Shown here: in pieces, positions 49,120 to 61,088 of the stretch | How positions within the stretch are numbered: position 1 is the stretch's first letter | Layout: each line of letters starts with the position of its first letter | Assembly (NCBI GenBank): GCA_009733775.1 | Contig: WOGZ01000093.1 | Location: forward strand, 47,281 to 111,280 | Direction: 5' to 3' | Source of the DNA: Alectoria sarmentosa | Taxonomy: Eukaryota > Ascomycota > Lecanoromycetes > Lecanorales > Parmeliaceae | Length of the DNA: 64,000 nucleotides | Position numbers and translations under genes: made by a program | The notes under the pieces: generated by a model | Databases searched by the model: none | Told to the model about the DNA's origin: nothing | The model's input: only the letters and a program-made list of their open reading frames with translations

Positions 49120-51783
49120 CGAGAATTTATATCGTTGCGAAATATAATACGAAACTTAATTTCGAATTTAAATTTATTATTTATAAACAAATTTTGAATA
49201 ACGTTATATTAACATTTAAATATAAAACGAAAACTTAATATTGCGTTTTATTTTTAAATAAATAATTAAATTAAAAAATAAAATCAAATTCTTAAATATT
49301 ATTTGCGAATTTATTATAATTATAAATAAAATAATTAATTTAAGATTTTGTTAATAATTACGTTCGCATATAATAATAATATACACGCAAATATTAATAA
49401 AATTTCGCAAAAATTATTAATAAAATATATAACAAATTTAAAAAATACTTTTAAAAATAAAATTTTAAAAAAAAAAACATCGCTTATTATAAAGCGAGTA
49501 AAATAATTACGAAATATAAAATCATATTTAAAAGAATTATAAAAGCGAATATCAAAGCAATAAGTAAAATATTATAATAATTATTATTATATTATAATTT
49601 TTCAAAAAAAAATATTATTATAAAATTTAAATATATATACTTTACAATTAAAGAAAAAATTCGATTATAAATAATTTAAATTTTTTGAAATGTTAAAAAA
49701 GATAAACACGTAACTTTATAAATTAAACTTTTCTATTAAATATAAAAAAATTTATTTTATATTTTATATATCGTTATTAAAATTTTAACACTCGCGTAAC
49801 GATGATTTAAAATCGTAAATAATTTTGATTAATAATAAAAAGAAATGAAAAATCAATAAAATGTTAAATAAAAAAATTCGTAATAACGAGATTAAATATT
49901 TCATTAATTAAAAAAATTTCTCACTTTATAAAACTTCGTGAAAATTAATAAAATATTTGAAAAATATTAAAAACGCAATTAAGAATTTCGAGCAAATAAA
50001 AAAATCACGCAAATTAATATTTAAAACGAAATAAAAAATGCAATCGTTATAAAAAATTAAAAAATGAAATAAATCACAAAAATAATAATAATAAAGAATT
50101 TATAAATAAATCTTTAATTAAAAAACTTAATAAAAACGATTAAAAAAAGCTCGAGGGCTCATATATACGCATATACACGTATATTTTAATGCGTTAAAAC
50201 GTCTCGCATCACGAAAAAAATAATAATTTTAAAAATCATAAATATAAATACAATTATTTAACATTAATTTATATACTCTCTTATATTGAAAAATAATTTT
50301 TTATTAATAAAAATCGTTAAAAGACGACGAAAAACAATAGCGAAAATAATAATAATAACGATAATAACGATAAAAGAAAAAACGATAATACGCACGACAA
50401 TTATTTTTATTAAATAAAACTCTCACATATGTTAATCAAAATTATCTCATTTTTTTAAACGCGCAAAGCGTCGTGAACGTTATTATTAACGATAATAATA
50501 ATACGCATAATAATTTAATAAACGAAAATAAAGAAATCGATCACGTAAAAATAACTTTCGCGAAAATATCGATCGCATTTAAATTGACGCGTGTTAATTC
50601 GCGATTCGATATAAATCGCGCGAGAATTATTCGCGAAAACACGCATATAATAAAAATAAATAAGAATTTAACACGCGTTAACGTAATTTTTTAAACATTT
50701 ATTAACTTTTCTTAATTAATATATTTTGAATAATGAAAAAAAAAAAACAAAAAAAAAAGTGATAATAATAAAAGAAAAAACGACGATAATAAAAGTAACT
50801 ATTAATTTTATTAATTAAACACTTTTTTATAACAAATGCGAATGCTTACTAACGAAAATAATCGAAATCGTTATAATAATAATAATTATTAATCTTATCA
50901 ATTAAACATCTTTTAAAACAATTTTTTATATTTATAAACTAAAAAGAAAAAAAAAACAATAACAAAAATAATAATAAAAATAAAAATAAAAATAAAAATA
51001 ATAACGACGACGATAATAATTATATTTATAAATTAAAAATTCTTACATTATTAACTCTTAATTTATAAAAAAAACGATTTTCAAAATCACGATAATAACG
51101 AGAAATAATTAAATTCATTATTAACATTATTAATATATTTATTATGAACTTCGTTAACTTTCGTAATTAATTGAACAAATTTAAATGCTTTTTAAAATGC
51201 TTATTATAAAATAAAATTAATTAAATTAAATAATTATAATCTCATTTGTTTATTATCTCAATTAATATATGCGTTTTATTATTACGATAATATATAATTC
51301 GTTAATACATTATTATAATAATAAAAAATGCAAATAAAATAACAAATATAAAAAAATATATAACATTTATTAATAATAATGTTAATGTTAATGTTAATGT
51401 TATTATTGTTAAAAAATTAAAATAAAAATAAAACTTTAAATTTATTAACGTGATTTTTAAATGATAATAATTAATAATAATAATTGCATCTCGTAATAAC
51501 GATAATAACATATCGCAACACAATTATAAAATGCTCGCGCTTTATTAATTAAAATAACAATAATCACAATTGCGCTATCGCGATTTCAATATATAAATAT
51601 ATCAATATATTTATAAAGATTTACGATAAACAATTTACGTACATTAAAATAATAAACGTTAATTTAAATTACGTTTAATTAATAATAAATAATATAAATG
51701 AATATGAAAAACTTATAAACATTTAATTGCAACACGTAATTATATCAAAATTCAAAAATTAAATCTTTTAAAAAAAAAACAAT

Positions 51784-52044
51784 TATAAAAACGAAAATAC
51801 TCAAAGCGATTTGATAAAACTCATTTAAATCGTTTATTAAATTGCGTATTACGCAATTAAGGTGCGTTTTTAATATATTTAATAAAAGTTTTAAATATTC
51901 GCAATTTCTCTTTTTTTCTCTTTTTTCTTTAATTATTAATTTATTTAACAATTTATCGATTGAAATTCGTTATTACGTTTATAAATTTCATAATTGTTTA
52001 ATTGCTACGTAGCTTTATTAAAAAGAGATCTTGTTATCTTATAA
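51784..52044 (+). repeat. 3' LTR of gypsy copy 1
   Basis: 261 bp, more strongly RIP-mutated than the 5' LTR (TATAAAAACGAAAATACTCA at the start). Preceded by a purine-only tract of A residues where the polypurine tract is expected. Confidence 0.88.
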
Positions 52045-52048
52045 TCGT

Positions 52049-52298
52049 ATTTTAAAAATTAATAAAGAATTTAAATTTCTTCGAAATAACGACAATTATA
52101 AAAAACATATTAAAAGCGAAAATAAAACGTATAATATTATAAATATTAATTAACGCGTTTTTTAAAACATTTTATGAAATTTAATTAAATAAAAATAAAA
52201 TTCGACTTTTTAAAATCGTCAAAATTATTTTTAACACGTTATTATTATTTTAATATTTTATTTATAAATTAAATAAACATTTTCGAATAAAGTAATAA
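52049..52298. other. Spacer between the two gypsy elements
   Basis: 250 bp of AT-rich sequence that belonged to the outer element or host before the insertions. No gene. Confidence 0.55.
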
Positions 52299-52559
52299 TT
52301 GTGAAATAATAAGGTCTTTTTTCAATGAAGCTACGTAACAGCTAAACAATCACGAGATCTATAAACGTAATAACGAGTTTTAATCAATAAGTTATTAAAT
52401 GAACTAATAATTAAAAAAGAAGAAAAAAATAAGGAAAATTGCGAATATTTAAGACTTTTATCAAATATGTTAAAAACGCACCTTAATTGCGTAACACGCA
52501 ATTTAATAAGCGATTTAAATGAGCTCTATTAGGTCGTTTTGAATACTTTCGCTTTTATA
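52299..52559 (-). repeat. 3' LTR of gypsy copy 2
   Basis: 261 bp. On the minus strand it begins TATAAAAGCGAAAGTATTC and ends TTATTTCACAA. Confidence 0.88.
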
Positions 52560-55241
52560 ATTACTTTCCCTCTTAAAAGATTCAATCCCTGAATCTTAAT
52601 ACACTTACATATTATAATTGAATGTTTATAAACTTTTCATATTCATTTATGTTATTCATTATTAATTAAACGTAATTTAAATTAATGTTTATTATTTTAA
52701 AATATATAAATTGCTCATCGCAGATTTTTATAAATATGTTGATATATTTATATACTATAATCGCGATAACGCAATTGTGATCATTATTGTTTTAATTAAT
52801 AAAGCGCGAACATTTTATAATTGTGTTGCGATATGTTATTGTCGCTATTACGAAATACGATTATTATTGTTAATTATTATGATTTTATTATTATTATCAT
52901 CTAAAAATCACGTTAATGAATTCAAAATCTCATTTTTATTCTAATTTTTTAATAATAATAACATTAATATCAACATTAAAATTATTATTAATAAATGCTA
53001 TATTTTTTTTTATATTTATTATCTTATTTGCATTTTTTATTATCGTAATAATGTATTAACGAATTATACATTATCGTAATAACGAGATGCATATATCAAT
53101 TGAAATAATAATTAAACGAAATTATAATCATTCAATTTAATTAACTTCATTTTATAATAAGTATTTTGAAAAGCATTTAAGCTTGCTTAATTAATTGCGA
53201 AGATCGATAAAATTCGTGAAAAACATATTAACAATGTTGATAATAAATTTAATTATTTCTCGTCGTCGTCGTGATTCTAAAAGTCGTTTTTTTTATAAAT
53301 TGAAAATTAATAATGCGAGAACTTTTAATTTATAGATGTAACTATTATCGTTATCGTTATTGTTTTTATTTTTATTTTTGTTTTTATTTTTGTTTTTGTT
53401 ATTATTTCTCTTTTCTCTCTTATTTATAAATATAAAAGATTATTTTAAAAAAGACTTAATTGATAAGATTAACAATTATCATTATTATAACGATCTCGAT
53501 TATCCTCGTTTATAAACATTCGCATTTATTATAAAAAAGTGCTTAATTAATAAAATTAATAATTATTTTTATTGTTATCGTTTCTTTTTTTACTTTTCTT
53601 TTTCTTATTATTCGAAATACATTATTTAAAAAAAATTAATAAATGTTTAAGAGATTACGTTAACGCGTATTAAATTTTCGTTTATTTTTATTATATGCGT
53701 GTCTTCGCGAATAATTCTCACGCGACTTACATCAAATCGCAAATTAATACGCGTTAATTTAAATGCGATTAATGTTTTCGCGAGAGTTATCTTTATATAA
53801 TCGATTTTTTCGTTTTTATTTATCAAATTGTTATACGTGTTATCGTTATTATTAATAATAATGTTCGCGACGCTCTGCGCGTTTAAAAAGATGAAATAAT
53901 TTTAATTAACATATGCGAAAATTTTATTAATAAAAATAATTGTCGTGCGTATCGCCGTTTTTTCTTTTATTATTATTACTCTCGTTATTTTTATCGCTAT
54001 CGTTATTATTTTCGCTATTATTTTTCATTATTTTTTAACGATTTTTATTGATAAGAGATTGTTTTTCAATATGAAAAAATATATAAATTAATATTAAACA
54101 ATTATGTTTATATTTGCGATTTTTAAAATCATTGTTTTTTTTATGATGCGAGACGCTTTAACGCATTAAAATATGCGTATATATGAATATATATAAGTTT
54201 TTGAATTCTTTTTAATCGTTTTTATTGAGTTTCTTAATTAAAGATTTGTTTATAAATCTTTTATTATTACTTTTTTCGTAATTTATTTCGCTTTTTAACT
54301 TTCTACGACGATTACGCTTTTTATTTCGTTTTAAATATTAATTTACGTGATTTCTTTATTTATTTAAAGTTTTTAATTGCGCCCTTAACATTTTCGAGAT
54401 ATTTTATTAATTTTTATAAAACTTCGTAAAATGAAAAATCTTTTCAATTAATAAAATATTTAATTTCGTTATTATGAATTTTTTTATTTAACATTTTATT
54501 GATTTTTCACTTCTCTTTATCATTAATTAAAATTATTTACGATTTTAAATCATCGTCACGTGAGTGTTAAAATTTTAATAACGACATATGAAATATAAAA
54601 TGAATTCTTTTATATTTAATAAAAAGATTCAATTTATAAGTTTACGTGTTTATCTTTTTTAATATTTCGAAAGATTTAAGTTATTTATAATCGAGTTTCT
54701 TTTTTAATCGCAAAATGCGTATATTTAAATTTCATAACAATATTTTATTTCCTTTTTGAAAATTCATAGCACGATAATAATTATTATAATATTTTATTTG
54801 TTACTTTAACACTCATTTTCATAATTCTTTTAAATATGATTTTATATTTCACAATTATTTTGCTCGCTTTATAACAAATAATGTTTTCTTTTTTAAAATT
54901 TTATTTTTAAAAACATTCTTTAAATTTATTATATATTTCATTAATAATTTTTATGAAGTTTTATTAATGTTTGCGTGTATGTTATTATTATATATAAACG
55001 CAATTATTAATAAAATTTTAAATTAATTGTTTTGTTTATAATTGCAATAAACTCGCAAATAATGTTCAAAAATTTGATTTTGTTTTCTAATTTAATTATT
55101 TATTTGAAAGTGAAACGTAATGTTAAACTTTCGCTTCGCATTCAAATATTAATATAACGTTATTTAAAACTTGTTTATAAATAATGAGTCTCGATTTGAA
55201 ATCAAATTTCGCATTATATTTTATAATAATATAAACTTTCA

Positions 55242-55478
55242 TCATATAATATTAATAAACTCATTAATTTTCAAATCTTTTATAATTATTATATACGTTA
55301 CGTATTTTATCAATTTATTTATTAAAATTAAAATAAAGTCGTAAATTTTATTAATATATAAATTTTTCATAAATGACAAATTTATAATGAAATTTAATAT
55401 TATAATATGAAATAAATTCACGTTATTTGATGATATCGATATTAATTCGTTATAAGACTTATAATAATGAACTCGCAT
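55242..55478 (-). pseudogene. Integrase core fragment of copy 2
   Basis: Minus frame reading LNFIINLSFMKNLYINKIYD, FILILINKLIKY and IIKDLKINEF, matching the integrase block of chromovirus-type Ty3/gypsy elements (DSILVVVDRLTKYAHFIP..KDL). The MDFI Asp is again Asn. It is the counterpart of 48883-49119. Confidence 0.78.
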
Positions 55479-56879
55479 TCTTTAACAATCGAAATAAATG
55501 CGAACATAATTTATTATATCGCTCATTATGTTTATTTAATAATATTTGAATTTAATATCTTTTTTAATGCGTTTGCGAAAAAAATATTCAACATTAAAAT
55601 CATTATAATTTATATAAAGAATTTCTTCTTTCATAATAAGATCGTTAAAAATATAAATTACGAAATTACGACGTAACAATTCATTTTCATTGATTCTTCA
55701 TTTCGAAAATTTATTTTATTTAATAACGTGTTTTTAACGTCATTTTTTATTCGCAACGAAAAAGTTTTTGCGTTGTAATTTGAATAATTATATAATCATC
55801 GATTCTCGCAGCTTCAAATAAGATCTTTTCGATTTTAAAATCTAATAAATCAAAAATCGAAATAACATCGCAGCGTTTAAAATGCGTGTTCGTCTATCGA
55901 ATATTTTCTTATTCAAATTTATGACTTAAATATCTGCGATGATAATATCGTTCAATTGTTTCGTTAATGTTATAAATTTAATTATAACAAATACGTTATT
56001 GCGTTTTTATAAATCAAATTAATATTTTTAATTGCGAAGCTTATTTCGCAAAATAAAATAAAAATCATTATTGTTATTTTTATTATTATTTGATTTGATA
56101 ATGTTAAATCTTCTTAATAACGCATTTATAAAATTAAATTTATTTTTACGATATTCGATTATAAAATTAAATGTAATTAATTTCTCAATTCAACGAATTT
56201 GTTTCGCATTGAGCTTTTTTATTATTATAAAATAACGCAAATTATTATAATTTAAAATTATACGAATAAAATGTTTACTTTTTTATAAATAATATTTTTA
56301 ATTTTTAAAGTTTAATACAATCGCATATAATTTTTTATTATATATATTTCAACGAGATTCAATTTTTTTAAATTTATAATTGAAAAACGCATTGAGATGT
56401 TATTATTCGTTTTTAATTAATTAATTAAATATATTATTTACATTTATTTTAAAAACATCGATTTTTATAATAAATAATGTTTTTTAATTATAATGTTTTA
56501 AAATAAATATTATAATAAACACTCGTTTAAAAGTTTCAAAAGTCTCGCGTGTTTTTTTAATAAATATAAAAAATAATTTAATTTCGTTTTTTTTGTTTCG
56601 CGCGTGACATTAATTAAAAATGTAATTATCTGCGAAAATTCTTTCACGAATTAACGATAAAAGTTTGCGAATTTTAAAAAGATTAATATGTTTTTAACAA
56701 ACTCTAATTTTGATTATTCAATAATAATTTTAATGTGCGTTAATTTCATTTAAATATCACGTTGATTCATAATGAATTTTAAAAAGATAATCTCGTTATA
56801 ATTAAAAACGCATTTCGATAATTTCGTATAAAGTCGATGCTTTAATAACGCGCGCAACATTATTCATATATGCTTTTAA

Positions 56880-56935
56880 TATAAATCTTTCATTTTAAAA
56901 TAAATTAACACATTATTTAAATATATCACATAAAA
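56880..56935 (-). pseudogene. Reverse-transcriptase catalytic block of copy 2, YLDD changed to YLNN
   Basis: Minus frame YVIYLNNVLIYF; the YLNN codons are at 56923-56912. The same two Asp-to-Asn changes appear as in copy 1. Confidence 0.75.
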
Positions 56936-57811
56936 GATGTCGATATACGATTTAAATGCTTTATTCACATATGTTTAAAAGATTATAAAAACATTTACGA
57001 GATTAAAAGATATTATTTAATACTCAAATTAATCATAATAAGTTCGAAAAACGATTTTTCATTCATTATTTTTTCGAATTTATATTTTATAATACGCATT
57101 ACGAATATTAATCTTAATAAAATATTTCGCATATGCGAATCTTTTTAAAATTTCTGAAAACAATAATAACGAATAATTATTCTTGATAATTATTTCATTA
57201 AGTTTTTTATAATCGATATATAATCGTAACGAATCATCTATTTTCTTTACGAATAACATTAACGAATTAATTTAATTATTTGAAAATCGAATTCACTTCT
57301 TTTTAAACGCATTATTCAAATAATTTCTTATCGCTGCGAGCTTATTATACGATATATTATAAATCAAATCGTTTTTAAATAACTTATTAAATTATAAATT
57401 TATAAAATGCTCGATCTGATCGTGCGTGTTAAAATTATTAAACAATTCTTTTAAAAAGACTTTTGATAAATTTTCAAATTGTTTAAACACATTAAGATCG
57501 TTTAATTACGTGATATCATATCGCACAATCTTATCATAATTACTTTTATTACTTTTAAATAAAATTTGATATGAAAATGCGATATATATTTATTTTATAT
57601 TATGCGTAATTATTATATTAATTAACGACGTAAACAAATTCACATTCATTATTACGACATTTATTTGCTTTTTATTATTTATAAAAAAATCGCGATAAAT
57701 TCAAAACTACTCGCGTTAATGAATGTTAAAATCGATATCATAAATTTAAAGAAAATCAAAAATAAGGTCATATTCTCGCATATTTATAATATACGTTTTT
57801 AAAATTTGTTT

Positions 57812-58036
57812 TTACTTTTTGTCTCGATTATTTACGAAATCAAATATTAAATTATGCGTTTTATATAAAAATATACGATAATCATTAATAATACACATTA
57901 TTATTAACACGTACTCAAATTCAAAAATTTGCGTCTTTTTAATAAAAGATTGCGATATAAAGATTTTCTCGTTATTGATGTTTATCAAAATAATTATCTC
58001 ACGTTTATTATTTAACGTGATAATTTCGCCTCTCAA
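57812..58036 (-). pseudogene. Retropepsin (protease) fragment of copy 2
   Basis: The minus frame includes REIIILININNEKIFISQSF, resembling the retropepsin start V.LVDSGA..NFIS.SF. The catalytic D-S-G appears as N-I-N, again G-to-A. It lies upstream of RT in the element, as expected. Confidence 0.62.
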
Positions 58037-59400
58037 TATTAAAAAGCGAGATCGTTATTTAATAAATAATGTGTTTAATGTTATAATAACAAATATTAAA
58101 TTTTATCTTTTTTTTTATTAAAAACTCGATTACGTGTTTCATTATTCGCAACATAATTTAAATAATTAAATAAGCTTTTGAAATGTTTTTTTTATTAACA
58201 ATTTTAATATTTAATCTCAATAAGAAAAAATCTTTACTTGATTTTGAAATCGTTATTTTCGAATTTATTTTATATAGATTTTCGATTTTGCGATATCGAA
58301 AAAAACGAACTCTTTTTCTAATTTTTTTGGTTTTTAACATATTATTTTTAAAACTTCGCATGTTGATTATTGCTCTTTTAATGATTTGTTTTATCGTTAA
58401 AACGAGTTTTATTTAAAATAAATAGCTCTCTTGTTTTTTATAGTCTTTGTTTAATATTTTAATATTATTATAATAACGTAACATAAATAATAAATTGAAT
58501 TACGTCTTTCATTGCTTTTAAAGAATTTTTTTTTATCGCTTTATTTCGTAAAGTTTTTATACGTTTTATATCGATCACATAATAATCTCATTACGATTAT
58601 AATATGATAAAATAATCATTAAAATTTGCGATTAATTAATCATTTTTTATGATAATTTTGATTAATTAACGATTAACATTATGAAATTTAATAATTAAAT
58701 TGCGAATTTGATTTAAACATTATTTCTTATATTCATTTTAAATAAATTCGTCGATATTACGTAATATAACATTTTATACATTTTTTCAAATCTACTTTTT
58801 AATATTAATTAAAAAAATAAAAAACCAGCGAATCTTTTTTTCATTTATTCGAAAATCGATATAAGATATTAAAACGATATAATTCTCGCAATTTCGAAAA
58901 AACATAATCGTCGAATTATAATTATTAAAATGTTATATATTAAACATTTTAATAACATTTATCTTTTTGCGACTTGATTCGCGATAATAATTATTATTAT
59001 ATTCGCGACGATATTTTTATGCGTTTTGCATTTCGATTAGTTTAAATTTTTCGATAATTAAATGCTTTTCAACATTAAGTTTTAAAAATCGAAAACGTTA
59101 AATTTAAATCAAATTTGCGAAATGAGAATCTTCGTCGATAGATAAAAAGTTATTAAATGCGACATTTTAACGATTATCGTTTCGATTAACAATGTTATTA
59201 AAATTCGTATTAATATTAAAATTAATATTATGATTGCTTGATTGCGAAGCAAACGTGTTTTAACGAGAATCGTTTATTTGATTAAAAACGTTATCGATAA
59301 TTCGTAATGAAACGTTTTTGTTTCGCAAGTCAATAAAATTAATTTATGAATTATTTATCATAATTAATTGAGCAGCTTTATGTAAACGAAATTATTAAAA

Positions 59401-59661
59401 TTATAAAATAATAAAATCTCTTTTCAATGAAGTTATGTAACAATTAAACAATCACGAAATTTATAAACGTAATAACGAATTTCAATCGATAAATTATTAA
59501 ATGAATTAATAATTAAAAAAGAAGGAAAAAATAAAGGAAATTACGAATATTTAAGACTTTTATCAAGCATGTTAAAAACGCACCTTAATTGCGTAACACG
59601 CAATTTAATAAACGACTCAAGCGAGCCCTATTAAACCGCTTTAAGTACTTTCGCCCTTATA
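59401..59661 (-). repeat. 5' LTR of gypsy copy 2
   Basis: 261 bp. On the minus strand it starts TATAAGGGCGAAAGTACTTA, close to the copy 1 5' LTR, and it is less RIP-mutated at the outer end. Confidence 0.88.
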
Positions 59662-60150
59662 ATAATAAAGTTAACGAAATTTTTATTTTAATTTATTAAA
59701 CGAATTACAAATACGTTAAAAATATATTTAAAATATTAATTGTTATATTTATTAAAACATTTATTTTTTCGAGAAAAAAAACTCGAATTTAAAAAAACTT
59801 TAATGTTTTATAAAATAAAAACTAAAAAACTTAAGATTTAATATACGTTTATAAAATAAAATAAATTATTATTTAAATTTATAACGAAATGTTAAAGAAA
59901 GAAAAAAGTTGAAAATAATAATAAATAAATATTTGCGATACGCGTGTGCGAATTATATATCTCGCGTTTATAATTATTTTAACGCGAAAACGTAATGTTT
60001 AGTTTTTATAATTTACGAATAAAAATAATAAATAAATAAGTATAATTTTATTAAGTTTTAAAAAAGTTAAATTAATTTTTTTAGTATTTTAAATTAAAAT
60101 ATAATTTTTTCTCTAAATTCGAAAACGAATTTTTAAAAAAGAAAAATTAA

Positions 60151-60684
60151 TAATTAATAACGATTTTAAAAATTATTTTTAAATAAATTATAACGTAATT
60201 AAAAGATTTAATATACGCTAATTTTAAGTCTAAAATACGTATATTATATAAAGTTTTAACGATAAAAGCTTAAAAATAAATGTTTTTTTTATTTTCAATT
60301 TTACTTTTTTAAAAGTTAATGTTATTTTTAAATATTTAATTACGCTTTTATTTATTGTTAATTTTACATTATTATATAAATTAATTATTTTATATATATT
60401 TTATTATATAACATAATTTAATTTTATAAAATAATCGTATTTAAATAATATTAAAGAAAATGTAAAAATGATTATAATTTAAATTATAAATTATAAAAAG
60501 AGTTCGAAATCGATTTTAAGCTTTTATTAAATCTTTATAAATTGTATATTAAAAGTCGATTAACTTAAAAAAGTCATTTTTATAATTGTCTATCAAATTT
60601 ATATGCTTTGAATATAAATGCATTATTGCTTCGTACAAGCGTTATAAGCGAGTTTATTACCTATCGAGGTGAGTTCAAACAACA
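60151..60684 (+). repeat. Right terminal direct repeat of the outer element
   Basis: Its first 280 bp are the RIP-mutated counterpart of 44131-44450. Its last 85 bp or so (to AAACAACA) are of normal composition and have no clear partner at the left end. Confidence 0.5.
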
Positions 60685-60689
60685 TAATG

Positions 60690-61088
60690 CATGTGGCTCC
60701 GGCTCGGTCGATTTAAGGGTGCAACCCACTTCGACGCAGTACATAGACCCTTTTGTCAAACTAGCGTAAAAAGAGCGGCATCGCTGGTAGACGTGGGGTT
60801 CTGATCGTTTCCGCTTCACAGTAAGCACGGCTGGTGTTGCTGTCCCACAGAGGGTCAGACGATAACGCCGAATGATCCGCTTACATCGAAAGAGTGTTCA
60901 TGCAATACATGCATGAATTTCAAGCATCTTACTAACCTCCAACTTCCCTAAAATCACCTGATATCGTAACGCTTGGAACCCTCACCGCTTCCCTCAGCCT
61001 CTGCTAGCAGGTTCAAGTGTTAGCAACAGACGTACTTATCAACTCCCAGAATCATTCCAAATTCAGGGAACATGGTTGCATTGGAGAA
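60690..61088 (+). promoter_or_regulatory. Upstream region of the terpene cyclase gene
   Basis: About 400 bp of ordinary composition between the outer element end and ATG 61089, so the promoter has only this space before RIP-mutated DNA. I recognise no specific binding site. An in-frame upstream extension (from 61017) lacks an ATG and is treated as leader. Confidence 0.4.

Larger units (their letters stand above)
44699..52044 (+). mobile_element. Ty3/gypsy LTR retrotransposon, copy 1, RIP-inactivated
   Basis: 7346 bp with two 261-bp LTRs (44699-44959, 51784-52044) and 4-bp target duplications TCGT (44695-44698, 52045-52048). Internal order is as in Ty3/gypsy: protease-like region near 46.3 kb, reverse transcriptase near 47.4 kb, integrase at 48883-49119, then a long AT-rich 3' part with AAT/ATA microsatellites. 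All frames are broken. Copy 2 is its near-relative in the opposite orientation. Confidence 0.88.
52299..59661 (-). mobile_element. Ty3/gypsy LTR retrotransposon, copy 2, RIP-inactivated
   Basis: 7363 bp on the minus strand, LTRs of 261 bp (59401-59661 is 5', 52299-52559 is 3') and target duplications ATAA (52295-52298, 59662-59665). It is homologous to copy 1 over its whole length. Protease, RT and integrase remnants lie in order from right to left. A purine tract AAGAGGGAAAG borders the 3' LTR as expected for a polypurine tract. Confidence 0.88.
44131..60684. mobile_element. Outer LTR-type element hosting two later gypsy insertions
   Basis: The first 320 bp (44131 to about 44450) align directly with 60151 to about 60430. 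Where the left copy is unmutated, the right copy shows C-to-T and G-to-A changes; for example TACGTATATCGTGCGACGCC (44221) corresponds to TACGTATATTATATAAAGTT (60236). The left edge starts TGTTAGTAACGG and the right edge ends AAACAACA. Both are flanked by TAATG (44126-44130, 60685-60689). Removing the two inner elements leaves only about 1.8 kb, so the outer element is probably non-autonomous or decayed. The 3' half of the left repeat does not clearly align, so LTR length is unsettled. Confidence 0.6.

Noticed and set aside
44699..59661. Single inverted duplication as origin of the gypsy pair
   Set aside because: Each copy has its own target duplication (TCGT, ATAA) and its own pair of 261-bp LTRs, so two insertions explain it better.
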